NCBI GenBank assembly: GCA_002361625.1
Contig: DETL01000034.1
Span: forward strand, 266,696 to 330,695
Reading direction: 5' to 3'
DNA: 64,000 nt
Source: Bacteroidales bacterium UBA3289
GTDB taxonomy: Bacteria > Bacteroidota > Bacteroidia > Bacteroidales > UBA932
Positions 1 to 9,301 of the stretch are shown here, piece after piece. The notes below the pieces were generated by a model that was given only the letters and a program-made list of their open reading frames with translations, ran no database searches and had not been told where the DNA came from. The position numbers and the translations under genes are program-made. The number at the start of each line of letters is the position of its first letter. Positions within the stretch are counted from its first letter, which is position 1.

Positions 1-1
1 G

Positions 2-946
2 CTGGGGATGGCCGGCCGTCCGATGGGCGTCGGCAAGTCCTGGACCCGGGCGGCCGGAGAACCGGCGCTGAATGAACGGGACCTTCCGGACGGCGACCTT
101 CCGGGCCGCGGCCTGTATTTCCAGGAACGCTGGGAGGATGCCCTGGCCGTGGACCCTCCTTTCATCTACATCAACGACTGGAACGAATGGACGGCCGGGA
201 AGTACAATTTCGGGGACACCTGGTTCCTGGGCCGGGAGAACAGCCCGTTCGCCTTCGTGGACCAGTACAATGCCGAGTTCAACCGGACCATCCAGCCCAT
301 GAAGGGCGGCTATACGGACAATTACTACATGCAGATGGCCCAGAACATCCGCCGTTACAAGGGCGTCCGTCCCATCCCGGTGAACACGGGATACCGGAGA
401 ATCCGGATCGACGGCGCATTCGGGGACTGGGACCGCGTGAGGGTGAGCTACCGGGATACGCGGGGTGACACCGCCTGGCGGGATGCCGACGGCTATGCCG
501 GCCTGCATTATACGGACACTTCCGGCCGCAACGACATCGTGGAGGCCAAGGTTGCCGTCGATCGCAAGGGCAACCTGAACTTCTGCGTGACGACGGCCGC
601 CGATATCACCGCGCCCGAGGGAACGGATTGGATGCTGCTCCTTGTGGATGCCGACCAGGATGCTTCCACGGGCTGGCACGGATACGATTTCGTGGTGAAC
701 CGGGAGCCCGGCAAGCTCATGGCCCGTTCCGGGGAGGAATGGGTGCCCGTCGTCGATGTCCGCTATGCCGTTTCCGGGAACCGGCTGGAACTTACCGTAC
801 CTGCGGAGGCGTTGGGAATGAAGGCGGGAGCCGGTTTCGACTTCAAGTGGGCCGACCACTGCGGTCCGCTGGAGGATCCCATGTTCCTCCAGGGGGACGC
901 CGCTCCCAACCGCCGCTTCAATTATCGTTTTGCCTGGAAACGCTGA
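2..946 (+). CDS. C-terminal part of a GH99/WbsX-like secreted protein with a CBM9-like tail (5' truncated by window edge)
   Basis: The reading frame is open to the window edge, and the first ATG (position 8) lies in a region that does not look like a leader, so the gene almost certainly begins upstream. The visible part starts with the end of a WbsX/GH99-like TIM barrel: the motif YINDWNEW (around base 170) matches the 'INSWNEW' motif of the complete relative at 12018-13193. After a linker, a domain beginning near base 405 (RIRIDGAFGDWDRV) and ending at the stop looks like a CBM9/DOMON-type carbohydrate-binding module found at the ends of secreted Bacteroidetes glycosidases. The next gene begins 4 bases after the stop, suggesting co-transcription. 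The catalytic residues lie outside the window, so activity cannot be judged. The family call rests on one motif plus the C-terminal module. Confidence 0.6.
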   Translation: MGMAGRPMGVGKSWTRAAGEPALNERDLPDGDLPGRGLYFQERWEDALAVDPPFIYINDWNEWTAGKYNFGDTWFLGRENSPFAFVDQYNAEFNRTIQPMKGGYTDNYYMQMAQNIRRYKGVRPIPVNTGYRRIRIDGAFGDWDRVRVSYRDTRGDTAWRDADGYAGLHYTDTSGRNDIVEAKVAVDRKGNLNFCVTTAADITAPEGTDWMLLLVDADQDASTGWHGYDFVVNREPGKLMARSGEEWVPVVDVRYAVSGNRLELTVPAEALGMKAGAGFDFKWADHCGPLEDPMFLQGDAAPNRRFNYRFAWKR

Positions 947-950
947 TGCC

Positions 951-3776
951 ATGAAAAAGGGACTTCTGTTGTTCACGGCCTTTCTGGGCCTCTCCGTCGC
1001 CGCTTCCGCGCAGACGGCCACGACCTTCGAGATGCGCTATTTCACCCCGGACGCCGCAGCGGACGGCGTGACGGATTTCCATGGAGAAACCGAGTGGTTC
1101 ACGACGCCGCAGCGGGTGGAGATGCTGGGAAAGTATGCCCGTTACGCATCCCGCTTCTGGGGCGATCCCGGGCTGGATACGCCGCTTTTTGGGGATGCCG
1201 ATGTCCTGGCCGCCCTTTCCCGCATCAAGCCCCAGCCGCTGACCTCCGTCCGGCGGACCGTTCCGCTGGAGGAGTGGTGTTCCATGGGCTATAAAAAAGG
1301 CAAGGAGGCCGAGGTGGCCCGCCGCTGGGCGGCCTGGACGGCGGACGGAGCCCGGATCGAGGCCGGTACGCTGGTCCTGGACGGAAACCGGGCGGCCCCT
1401 CCCATCGACACGCTGCGGTGGCGTTTCCGGATGAAGGCCTCTCTCGCCGGAGCGTCCCGGGACCTGGTGGTCCGCCTGGCCCATCCGGACGGCCGCACGA
1501 CCGAAGTCGCCGTGCCGGACGTCGGGGAATTCGAACTCTACGGAGACGTTCCGGGGGGCGTGCTCTTTCTCTCCGCAGGTGGAAAGACCTTGCGGGAAAT
1601 GCCTCTCCAAGGCGCTGTGAGCGGTCTTTCTTTCTCCGGAAAGGCATCGCTGGAAGCCGTTTCCCTTTATGGTTTCGCCCTGGAGGACTCGGCTACTGCG
1701 TATCGGAGCGAGCTGGTTTTCGAGGAGGATTTCGAAAGCGTCCCGTCCCTGGAAGGCTGGCAGGAAAGCCGGTATGACGATTCCGCCTGGGATCCGGTCA
1801 CGTTGCCGTCGGCCCATGGCGGGGCTTCCCAGGCAGGGGAGGACTATTACCTCCGGACCCGGGTCCGGGTGGACGGCTTCTCCCAGGCGTTCCTGCACCT
1901 GGACGCCCTGGATCCGGCCGGCGAAGTCTGGATCAACGGGGCCCCCGTGGCCGTCCTGAAAGGCCGTACGCCCCATCTGCTGGATGTGGCGGAGTACCTG
2001 CGCCCCGGCGAGGAAAACCTGGTCGCCGTGAAGGTCAAGCCCTTCTTCACGGACCAGACCGTCTTCCACGCTCCCTCGGACCACCACTTCGGCTGGTACC
2101 TGGGAGAGGCCTCCCTGATCCTTACCGATACGCCCAACCGGATTGCGGATGTCTATACGTGCACCTCGTCCCTGGAGGATACGGAGGCGGTCCAGCATCA
2201 TCGGGTTACCCTCCGGCGGGACGGCTACGACTTCTTCACGGGGCGCCTGTGCATCCGCTACAGCCCCTGGTTCCCGGCGGAAGGACCCGCCGTAGTGGAA
2301 GAGGAATTCCCCGTGGAACTGCGTCCCCGGGTGGACAATGTCATCGAGCACGATGTCCGCGTGCCGGATCCCGCCTGCTGGAGCCCGGACCGGCCGCAGC
2401 TGTACAAGGTGGATGTGGTCCTGAAGGATGCGGACGGCAAACCCATTGACGATTGCGTGCTGACCACGGGCATCCGCCTGATCGCGCAGAAGGAGGGGGT
2501 CCTGTACATCAACCATCGGCCCGAGGTCCTGGGCGGCGGCCAGATCTTCGGTTACCGCCTGCCGCTGGAGACGGTCGCGCGGACGGTTTACTGTCCGGAA
2601 CCCGCACAGCTGATGCGGGAACTCCTGATGGCCAAGCACCTGGGGAACCTGCTCCGCATCCATGTCCATGCCCGGACCCTGGCGCCGGAGGGGACCAACG
2701 ACCCCCGCATCGCGCGCTGGGCCGACCAGATGGGCCTGTACCTGATCTGGCAGACGCCGGCCTGGACCCGGGAAGGTGAGGGCTGGAACGTGGACATCGC
2801 CCATTATCCCGTGTATATGCGGGAAGTGTACAACCATCCGTCCATCGTGATGTGGGAGGCCGGCAACCATCCCAACTGGTTCCTCCGCCATGGTGCGCGG
2901 GAAACGCAGGATTACATGGCGGCGATCATCCCGGCCATCGCGAAGACGGACAGCAGCCGCCTGATCTCTCCCACGACCGCCTGGAATGCCACACATTATG
3001 GCAATTATGAGGGAACCGTGGACCTGGAAGGAAATCCGCTGGAGTCCGAACCCTGGCTCATGCACCCCATGATGACGCGCGGCATCCAGGATTCCTATTC
3101 GGGCTACGACAATCCCTGGAGCGAAATCCGGAACATGCCCAGCCCCTGGGCCAAGTGGACCCTGGAAGCGCGGGACCTCTGCTATTTCAACTTCGAGCAC
3201 GAGGAGTCCATCGGCATGCCCAACTGGTCCCTGGCCCGGAAGGAGCCCTGGTACCGGCTGGATTCTTACGAGAAGAACTACGAGGACGGGAACATCGGCA
3301 CGCGGCTCACCTTCGACCAGTGGCGGGAGAGCCAGGCCTATCAGGCCTTCGGGGCCTGGGAAAGCATGAAGATGCAGCTCCTGATGGGAACCAGCGGTTT
3401 CTCCTGGTGCTCGCTGGAATCCGGCCCCAACATGTTCACTTACCAGAAACCGCTGGTGGATGCCTTCTGTGTGCCCAAACTGGCCTTCCATGCCAACCGG
3501 ATGGCCTTCCAGCGCCTGTGGGCGGCCAGTGACGACGTAGATACGGTCTATGGCCCCGGGGACAGCATCACCCCCGTCATCTTCAACCTGGACGGCGCCT
3601 GCACGGTGCGGCTGGAGGTGCAGTTGCAGGATGAAAAGGGGAAAGTCCTGGAGCGGAAGGTCTTCCGGCAGGTGGAAGTCCCGGCAGGGCGCAGCGTCAC
3701 CCGTCTCTCGCCGTTCCGTTTCCGCAGCCGGCGTTCCGGCTGTCATTTCATCGTCTATCAGGTACGGTATGAGTAG
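951..3776 (+). CDS. GH2-like secreted glycosidase with atypical acid/base motif (GNH instead of GNE)
   Basis: 941 aa. The ATG at 951 is chosen because it begins a clear signal peptide (MKKGLLLF... to ASAQ) and follows the previous stop by 4 bases; an in-frame TTG at 930 would add residues before the leader. Residues about 280-390 form a galactose-binding-like jelly roll (YYLRTRVRVDGF, GEVWINGAPVAV), followed by an Ig-like domain and a TIM barrel from about residue 510. The barrel has HPSIVMWEAGNHPNW, the place where GH2 enzymes carry W.xGNE; here the acid/base Glu is replaced by His640, with Glu636 three residues before Asn639. A later FNFEHEES (Glu749, Glu751, Glu752) probably supplies the nucleophile. 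Substrate cannot be predicted. It may be a divergent GH2 subgroup or a non-catalytic relative. The end overlaps the next gene by 8 bases. Confidence 0.75.
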   Translation: MKKGLLLFTAFLGLSVAASAQTATTFEMRYFTPDAAADGVTDFHGETEWFTTPQRVEMLGKYARYASRFWGDPGLDTPLFGDADVLAALSRIKPQPLTSVRRTVPLEEWCSMGYKKGKEAEVARRWAAWTADGARIEAGTLVLDGNRAAPPIDTLRWRFRMKASLAGASRDLVVRLAHPDGRTTEVAVPDVGEFELYGDVPGGVLFLSAGGKTLREMPLQGAVSGLSFSGKASLEAVSLYGFALEDSATAYRSELVFEEDFESVPSLEGWQESRYDDSAWDPVTLPSAHGGASQAGEDYYLRTRVRVDGFSQAFLHLDALDPAGEVWINGAPVAVLKGRTPHLLDVAEYLRPGEENLVAVKVKPFFTDQTVFHAPSDHHFGWYLGEASLILTDTPNRIADVYTCTSSLEDTEAVQHHRVTLRRDGYDFFTGRLCIRYSPWFPAEGPAVVEEEFPVELRPRVDNVIEHDVRVPDPACWSPDRPQLYKVDVVLKDADGKPIDDCVLTTGIRLIAQKEGVLYINHRPEVLGGGQIFGYRLPLETVARTVYCPEPAQLMRELLMAKHLGNLLRIHVHARTLAPEGTNDPRIARWADQMGLYLIWQTPAWTREGEGWNVDIAHYPVYMREVYNHPSIVMWEAGNHPNWFLRHGARETQDYMAAIIPAIAKTDSSRLISPTTAWNATHYGNYEGTVDLEGNPLESEPWLMHPMMTRGIQDSYSGYDNPWSEIRNMPSPWAKWTLEARDLCYFNFEHEESIGMPNWSLARKEPWYRLDSYEKNYEDGNIGTRLTFDQWRESQAYQAFGAWESMKMQLLMGTSGFSWCSLESGPNMFTYQKPLVDAFCVPKLAFHANRMAFQRLWAASDDVDTVYGPGDSITPVIFNLDGACTVRLEVQLQDEKGKVLERKVFRQVEVPAGRSVTRLSPFRFRSRRSGCHFIVYQVRYE

Positions 3777-6700
3777 GGCGCTGGTGATACTTGCCACTGC
3801 GCTGACGGTCCTTTCCTGTGGGAAACGGGCCGAAACCTGGCGGGTGAGCGAACTGGACTTCACGGCTTCCCGCAGTTACGACGCCGGGGGCGGGGACCGG
3901 GTCCGGATGGACGTCCTGTTCTCGCACGCGAAGACCGGACAGACGCTTTCCGTCCCCGCTTTCTGGGACGGCGGCGACCGGTTCGTGGTCCGTTTCGCCC
4001 CGACGGAGCCCGGCCGCTGGACCTGGAAGAGCACCTGCCCGGACGACCCTGCCCTGGACGGGCACGAAGGGTTGCTCCGCTGTCGGAAGTACGACGGTCC
4101 GCTGGACATCTACCGACATGGTTTCATCAAGGCCGAAAAAGGGACGAAATACCTGATGTATGCCGATGGAACGCCGTTTTTCTATCTGGGCGACACGCAT
4201 TGGGGCATGTACACGGAGGACCTGTCCGACGACCATTTCAAGCACATTGTGCGGCGGCGGGTGGAACAGGGCTTCACCGTCATCCAGAGCGAACCCATCA
4301 GCGCCCCCTTCCATCTGCAGGACGGCCGGGTGGATGCGGAAGACATCGAGGGCTTCCGGGAGGCCGACGAATACTACCGGTTCATCGCCGATGCCGGCCT
4401 GGTCCATGCGAATGCGGAGTTCTTTTTCCCTTCGGACCTGTCCGAGGGACTGGCCTTCGACGACGAGGCCCTGAAAGCCCTTTCCCGTTACTGGGTGGCC
4501 CGTTTCGGTGCCTATCCGGTACTGTGGACCCTGGCACAGGAGATCGACAATGACTTCTATGCCGAGCGCGGTCCTCGCTTCTACGATTACCGGAACAATC
4601 CCTGGGTGAAGATCGCGGAATACATCCATGCCGCCGACCCCTATTCCCATCCGCTCTCCGGCCATCAGGAAAACGCCGTGAACACCAGCGTGACGGGAGG
4701 AGGCGTTGAGGTAGATGCGTTCCAAGCCGACGGGAACGGCGCTTCCGCCTTCCTGCCCGAGCCGGTTTCCGAGCGGACCGGGCACAACTGGTGGGCGGCC
4801 CAGTGGTCCCCGCCGCTGCACGAGACGCCCGGCCCGGAGGCGGTCCGGGACTATTGGCTGTCCGACCGCCCTGCCGTGAACTACGAAGGACGGTACTGCG
4901 GCCTGTGGACCATGAACTTCGGCTCCCGGGCCCAGGGCTGGATTTCCTTCCTGTCCGGTTTCTGCGGCTATGGCTACGGGGCGGCCGACATCTGGCTGTA
5001 CCATTCGGGCTTCGAGGCCCAGATCACTTCCTTCGACGGGATGGAATACATCACCCCGGAATTGAAGGCCACGCCCTGGCAGGAAGCGCTGGAATATCCC
5101 AGCGCCTTGCAGATGAGGCATTTGAGAAGCTTGCTGGAATCCTTCGACTGGTGGAACCTGACGCCCGTCATTTCCGGCGACCCCGTTTTCCGGGATGCAT
5201 CCGGCGCCGCCGTGTATGCCCGTACGTCCCGGATGCATCTGCTCTACTTCTATGGGAAAGGCACGCAGACCGGACGCGTCTCCACCTTGGTTCCCGGAGC
5301 GGGAATGGACGTCCGGTGGTACGATCCCCGCACCGGCGCTTCCCAGGAGGCGGTCCCGCCCGTCCGGGAGGCGGACGGCTATTGGGCGCTGCCGCCCAAA
5401 CCGGACGGGGAGGACTGGGTGCTGGTCATCCGGACGCAGGAGACGGAAAGCCGCTCCTTCCCCCTGGCCGTCGATGACTCCCGGTCCATGCTGTCCCGCT
5501 GGGCCCGGAAGGAAGTGCTGGCGTCGGTCCTTCTGGACGATATGGAACAGGAAGGCCGCTGGACGGTCCGCGAAGGGAAACCGGAGCTCTCCTATACGCG
5601 GGAGAACTGCAAGGACGGCGTCCAGGCCCTCCGGCACCGGATGTCCCTGGTGGACCGGGAGCGCCTGGCGGCGAGCCGCACTCCCTGGGGCACTTTCCAA
5701 GGGGAGCAGGGGGGCAGTACCAGCGTCGCGCTGGCGTTCGACCGGCCGCAGGACTGGAGCGCCTACAACCGGATCTCCCTGTGGGCCTACATCCATCCCT
5801 CCCGGAATCCCAACGTCAGTTTCGCCCTGGACCTGGTGACGGATGCCCCCGACGGGATCCTGACGCCCGGCCGCGAGACCAACGTGGATATTCCCCAGGG
5901 AAAATGGGTGCAGGTGCTGTGGGAGATCGACGCCCTTCCGCGCGACAGAGTCCTCCGGCTGGAATTCAGCCAGACCTGTACCGGTTTCGATCCGGTCATG
6001 GGCGAGGAATTCGTCACTATCGACCTGGACCGTCTGGAACTGCAGCAGGTGGCGCCGGACCATTATGAAGGCTGGGACCTGCCCGCCGGACAGTTCGCCT
6101 ATGCCCATTCGGGCTATCTCCCGGAAGTGAGGAAAGTGGCCCTGACCGGTCCCGGGAAAGACCGTCGGTTCGCCTTGCTGGATGAGCGGGGGAAAGTGGT
6201 CCATCGGGGAATGGCAAAACCGGTTTCCCGGAAGGAGGTGTCTTTCATGGAGCTGGATTTCAGCGATTTCCGGAAGCCCGGCACCTACCGCATCCGGTAC
6301 GGCGATGCCCTGTCCGACCCCTTCCCGATCGGGGAGGATGTCTGGGAGGAACCGCTCTGGAATGTTCTGAATTTCTATTACTGCCAGCGGTGCGGCTATC
6401 CCGTGGAAGGCATCCACGACGTGTGTCATGCCGACGTGCGGGCCTTCTGGAAAGGCCAGTCCCGGTTTGTGAACGGCGGCTGGCATGACGCCGGAGACCT
6501 TTCCCAAGGCTTCTGGCGTACGGCCTATGGCTGCTATGCCCTCCTGGGCGCCCTGGATGTGGCGCCGCCGCCGCTGCGCGAGCGGATGGAAGAGGAAGCC
6601 CGATGGGGCCTGGACTGGCTCCTGAAAGTCCGTTTCCCGGAAGGACGCCACCATGTATGGACCTTCCTCCGCTATTATTCGGACAATGAGCCGGGTACGC

Positions 6701-7695
6701 TGGACGATGTGGCCTATCCCGCCGCATTCGTTCCCTGGGAGGTCTTCCAGGGCGTCGCCGTCTTTGTGAAAGCGCTGGAGACGCTGCCGCTTTCCGAGGC
6801 GGAGAAAGAGACGCTATCCGAGGCGGCGAAGGCCGACTGGGAGGCCGTGACGGCATCCTCCGACTGGGAACAGGCGCTCTGCCGGGAGGCGGCCTGGGGG
6901 GCGGTGGCATCGGCCGCGATGTACAGGCACTTCGGCGACGACCTGTACCGGGAGTCGGCCCTGCATTTCGGAGACCTCCTCCTCCGCTGCCAGGAGCAGG
7001 ATTCCGTGGACGGGATGGCCATCAAGGGCTATTTATACGAATCGAGCCGGCGGGAGCAGCTGCTCCATTATTCCCATGCCGCCTTCTTCGAGGCCCACAT
7101 GCTGGCCTTTTCGGTCCTGTCGGAAGTCTTTCCGGACCGGTCGGCTCCCTGGAAAGAAGCGGCCCGGCTGTATCTGGACAGCTATCTGAAGCCTGGAAGC
7201 GCATTCACGGCCCCTTACGGCCTGGTGCCAGTCGGCGTCTATACCCGCGAGCAGGCCGGGAAGCAGCCCGGAACGCCAGTGAGCGAGCATTACGAGCTGC
7301 GCACCTTCCCTGTCTGGGAGGACCATTTCATGCATGGCGCCACCCATCCCCAGCTGTCCCAGGCATGGGCGCTGGCCCTGGCGGCCGACCTCCTGGAGGA
7401 CCGGGAGGGCATGGACCTGGTGCAGGCCCAGCTGGAGTGGACGATGGGCCGCAATCCCTTCTCCTCCAGCCTCATGTACGGGGTGGGATACAACTATGCC
7501 CCGCTCTTTGTCTATACGACCCGCCATCTTTCAGGCGCCATCCCGGTCGGAATCGACTGTCTGCATGGCGACCAGCCTTTCTGGGACGGATCGGCCCATG
7601 CCACCTCCCACGAAATCTGGATCGAGCCGGAAAGCCGTTTCCTGGGCACGCTGTCCGTGTATTTGAAAGCCCATGGCCAAGGATCTTCCAATTAA
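3769..7695 (+). CDS. Bifunctional lipoprotein: apiosidase-like DUF5060/DUF4038 glycosidase fused to a GH9 glycanase
   Basis: 1308 aa. The ATG at 3769 gives a lipoprotein leader (MSRALVILATALTVLSCGK) and overlaps the previous stop by 8 bases. Residues about 20-105 look like DUF5060; about 110-430 like a DUF4038 TIM barrel as in GH140-type apiosidases (FFYLGDTHWGMY; Glu258 in LAQEIDND; Glu373 in VNYEGRY); then a short beta domain to about 570. Residues about 580-765 form a carbohydrate-binding jelly roll, followed by the Ig-like domain that precedes many GH9 enzymes. Residues about 860-1300 are GH9: the catalytic-base region GGWHDAGD (Asp907, Asp910), DDVAYP, MGRNPFS, and the acid region SHEIWIE (Glu1282). 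Endo-beta-glucanase or xyloglucanase activity is typical of GH9; apiose release is inferred for the first half. The protein should be surface- or periplasm-anchored. Both halves look complete, so this is a real fusion and not a frameshift product. Confidence 0.8.
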   Translation: MSRALVILATALTVLSCGKRAETWRVSELDFTASRSYDAGGGDRVRMDVLFSHAKTGQTLSVPAFWDGGDRFVVRFAPTEPGRWTWKSTCPDDPALDGHEGLLRCRKYDGPLDIYRHGFIKAEKGTKYLMYADGTPFFYLGDTHWGMYTEDLSDDHFKHIVRRRVEQGFTVIQSEPISAPFHLQDGRVDAEDIEGFREADEYYRFIADAGLVHANAEFFFPSDLSEGLAFDDEALKALSRYWVARFGAYPVLWTLAQEIDNDFYAERGPRFYDYRNNPWVKIAEYIHAADPYSHPLSGHQENAVNTSVTGGGVEVDAFQADGNGASAFLPEPVSERTGHNWWAAQWSPPLHETPGPEAVRDYWLSDRPAVNYEGRYCGLWTMNFGSRAQGWISFLSGFCGYGYGAADIWLYHSGFEAQITSFDGMEYITPELKATPWQEALEYPSALQMRHLRSLLESFDWWNLTPVISGDPVFRDASGAAVYARTSRMHLLYFYGKGTQTGRVSTLVPGAGMDVRWYDPRTGASQEAVPPVREADGYWALPPKPDGEDWVLVIRTQETESRSFPLAVDDSRSMLSRWARKEVLASVLLDDMEQEGRWTVREGKPELSYTRENCKDGVQALRHRMSLVDRERLAASRTPWGTFQGEQGGSTSVALAFDRPQDWSAYNRISLWAYIHPSRNPNVSFALDLVTDAPDGILTPGRETNVDIPQGKWVQVLWEIDALPRDRVLRLEFSQTCTGFDPVMGEEFVTIDLDRLELQQVAPDHYEGWDLPAGQFAYAHSGYLPEVRKVALTGPGKDRRFALLDERGKVVHRGMAKPVSRKEVSFMELDFSDFRKPGTYRIRYGDALSDPFPIGEDVWEEPLWNVLNFYYCQRCGYPVEGIHDVCHADVRAFWKGQSRFVNGGWHDAGDLSQGFWRTAYGCYALLGALDVAPPPLRERMEEEARWGLDWLLKVRFPEGRHHVWTFLRYYSDNEPGTLDDVAYPAAFVPWEVFQGVAVFVKALETLPLSEAEKETLSEAAKADWEAVTASSDWEQALCREAAWGAVASAAMYRHFGDDLYRESALHFGDLLLRCQEQDSVDGMAIKGYLYESSRREQLLHYSHAAFFEAHMLAFSVLSEVFPDRSAPWKEAARLYLDSYLKPGSAFTAPYGLVPVGVYTREQAGKQPGTPVSEHYELRTFPVWEDHFMHGATHPQLSQAWALALAADLLEDREGMDLVQAQLEWTMGRNPFSSSLMYGVGYNYAPLFVYTTRHLSGAIPVGIDCLHGDQPFWDGSAHATSHEIWIEPESRFLGTLSVYLKAHGQGSSN

Positions 7696-7863
7696 ATGAA
7701 TATGAGAAGGATACGTTTTGCGCTCAACTGGCTGGAACCGGACGCGTTCTCCTATTACGATGTCACCCTTCCGGGCTGGCGGGTGGATCCGGGCCGGTAT
7801 GTCATCGAGATCGGGCACGATTCCCGGCACATCGAACGGTCGGAAACGGCTGTCGTCCGGTAA
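7696..7863 (+). pseudogene. 55-aa open frame resembling the C-terminal Fn3-like end of a GH3 enzyme
   Basis: The ATG directly abuts the preceding stop codon (TAA at 7693-7695). The frame begins like a gene start (MNMRRI, the same 'ATGAATATG' opening as the GH27 gene at 40501) but continues at once into SYYDVTLPGWRVDPGRYVIE and then IGHDSRHIE. This is the pattern of the last ~40 residues of GH3 enzymes (YYD...W.VEPG.Y...VG.SS.DI). There is no room for a catalytic domain. I read it as the remnant of a GH3 gene that lost its middle, leaving start and tail joined in frame. It could still be translated as a peptide by coupling to the gene before it. A related collapsed GH3 lies at 39838-40485. Confidence 0.5.
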
Positions 7864-7916
7864 GGGCTCGGGAGCCAATATCAGAAATCAAAGTTTTATT
7901 GGCATATCGACAAGTA

Positions 7917-7944
7917 TTGGGAAGAAGGATAATCCGTAATTTTG
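7917..7944 (+). promoter_or_regulatory. Bacteroidetes-type promoter upstream of the Gfo/Idh oxidoreductase
   Basis: TAATTTTG at 7937-7944 fits the Bacteroidetes -7 consensus TAnnTTTG, and a TTG at 7917-7919 lies 17 bases upstream, near the expected place for the -33 element. The next gene starts at 7993, giving a leader of about 45 bases. The surrounding stretch 7864-7992 is AT-rich compared with the genes and holds no open frame of note. Confidence 0.55.
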
Positions 7945-7992
7945 ATACAATAGATCCTGCATCTGAATAATAACCATAACTCATTGATAACC

Positions 7993-9297
7993 ATGGCTGA
8001 ATCCAGACGATCATTTCTCAAGAAGGCGGGAGCCGGCATCGTAGCCGCGACCATCCTGCCCCGCAACGTTTTCGGCGCGATGGGCGGCAACAAGAAGTAT
8101 GTGGCCCCGAGCGACCAGCTTACACGCGGCATCATCGGCGTAGGCGGTATCGGCATGTCCTCGCTGCATTTCGCCAGCGATGAAAAGTGCCGTCTCGTCG
8201 CGGTCTGCGACGTGGACAAGAATCACCTGAACCATGCGCTCGAGGCCGGTCAAAGCCGGTTCGGGACGAAGCTCGCCGCCTATTCCGACTGGCGCGACCT
8301 CGTCCATGATCCCAACGTGGACATTGTCCATATCGCCACCCCGTCCCATTGGCACGGCATCCAGGCGGTGGAGGCGGCGCGTGCCGGCAAGGACATTTTC
8401 TGCGAGAAACCCATGACCCGCACCATCGGCGAAGGACAGAAGGTGGTGGAGGCGGTCGCCCGCTACGGCCGGATTTTCCGGCTGGACACCTGGTTCCGCT
8501 TCAAGGACACCTTCTACGGACTGGGCACCACGGTCGAGCCCCTGAAGAAACTCGTGGACAGCGGCATCCTCGGCTGGCCCCTGAAGGTCCGCATTTCGGG
8601 CGCCACCGGCTTCACCTGGAAGTTCTACTGGACCGGCCGGGAGAACCTGGTCCCGGAGCCCGTTCCGGCGGAACTGGACTATGACATGTGGCTGGGTCCC
8701 GCCCCTTACAAGCCCTATCACCCGCACCGGGTGCACCAGACCTTCCGCGGTTACTGGGACTATGAGTCCGGCGGCCTCGGCGACATGGGCCAGCACTATA
8801 TCGACCCGGTCCAATACATTCTCGGCAAGGATGATACCTTCCCGGTGAAGGTGGAGGTGGACGCTCCCCAGCAGCATCCCGATGCCGTAGGCATTTGGCG
8901 GAGCATCACTTACACGTACGAAGACGGCTGCCAGATCATTCTCGAAGGCGAAGGCTTTGAAAGTCAGGGGAAAGTACCCTATATCGAAGGCCCGAAGGGA
9001 AAGGTGTACAAAGGGTTCGAGTGCACGATCCCGAATGTGTGGGATATCATCAACGCCCTGCCCGATCCGGCACCCCGGCATACGGATTTCCTGGAGTGCG
9101 TGAAGAACCGGCAGCATTTCGCGCTGGACGAGATCATCGGACATCACAGCGCCACGGTCGTGAACATGGGCGCCTGCGCCCTCCGGCTCGGCCGCACCCT
9201 GCATTTCGATCCGACGACCCAGCGTTTCATCGGCGACGAAGCCGCCAACCTTCTTGTTAACCAGCCCATGCGTGCGCCCTGGGCATCCATGATCTAG
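7993..9297 (+). CDS. Secreted Gfo/Idh/MocA-family NAD(P)-dependent oxidoreductase (Tat leader)
   Basis: 434 aa. The start at ATG 7993 gives a twin-arginine leader (MAESRRSFLKKAGAG, cleavage near residue 30); the in-frame TTG at 7984 only adds MIT. Residues about 45-165 form the Rossmann fold (GVGGIGMSSLHF, VCDVDKNH, HIATPSHWHG) and contain the family hallmark EKPMTRT. The rest is the alpha/beta substrate domain (GGLGDMGQHYIDP, DPAPRHTDFLECV). Tat export fits folding with bound NAD in the cytoplasm. It sits 4 bases before a DUF1080 gene. In the described oxidation-elimination route for glycosides, a Gfo/Idh enzyme oxidises a sugar at C3 and a DUF1080 (3-keto-disaccharide hydrolase) protein cleaves it, so the pair probably acts on an oligosaccharide here. 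A GH109-type glycosidase is an alternative. Confidence 0.8.
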   Translation: MAESRRSFLKKAGAGIVAATILPRNVFGAMGGNKKYVAPSDQLTRGIIGVGGIGMSSLHFASDEKCRLVAVCDVDKNHLNHALEAGQSRFGTKLAAYSDWRDLVHDPNVDIVHIATPSHWHGIQAVEAARAGKDIFCEKPMTRTIGEGQKVVEAVARYGRIFRLDTWFRFKDTFYGLGTTVEPLKKLVDSGILGWPLKVRISGATGFTWKFYWTGRENLVPEPVPAELDYDMWLGPAPYKPYHPHRVHQTFRGYWDYESGGLGDMGQHYIDPVQYILGKDDTFPVKVEVDAPQQHPDAVGIWRSITYTYEDGCQIILEGEGFESQGKVPYIEGPKGKVYKGFECTIPNVWDIINALPDPAPRHTDFLECVKNRQHFALDEIIGHHSATVVNMGACALRLGRTLHFDPTTQRFIGDEAANLLVNQPMRAPWASMI

Positions 9298-9301
9298 CCC
9301 T

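Noticed and set aside
918..6654. Very long open frames on the minus strand opposite the GH2 and GH9-fusion genes (for example 918-3863 and 3748-6654)
   Set aside because: They mirror strongly GC3-biased plus-strand genes, give low-complexity Gly/Pro/Arg/His-rich products without any domain motif, and the plus-strand genes are unambiguous.
7865..7876. Short palindrome GGCTCGGGAGCC after the GH3 remnant as a terminator
   Set aside because: Only a 5-bp stem with a 2-base loop and no T-run follows.
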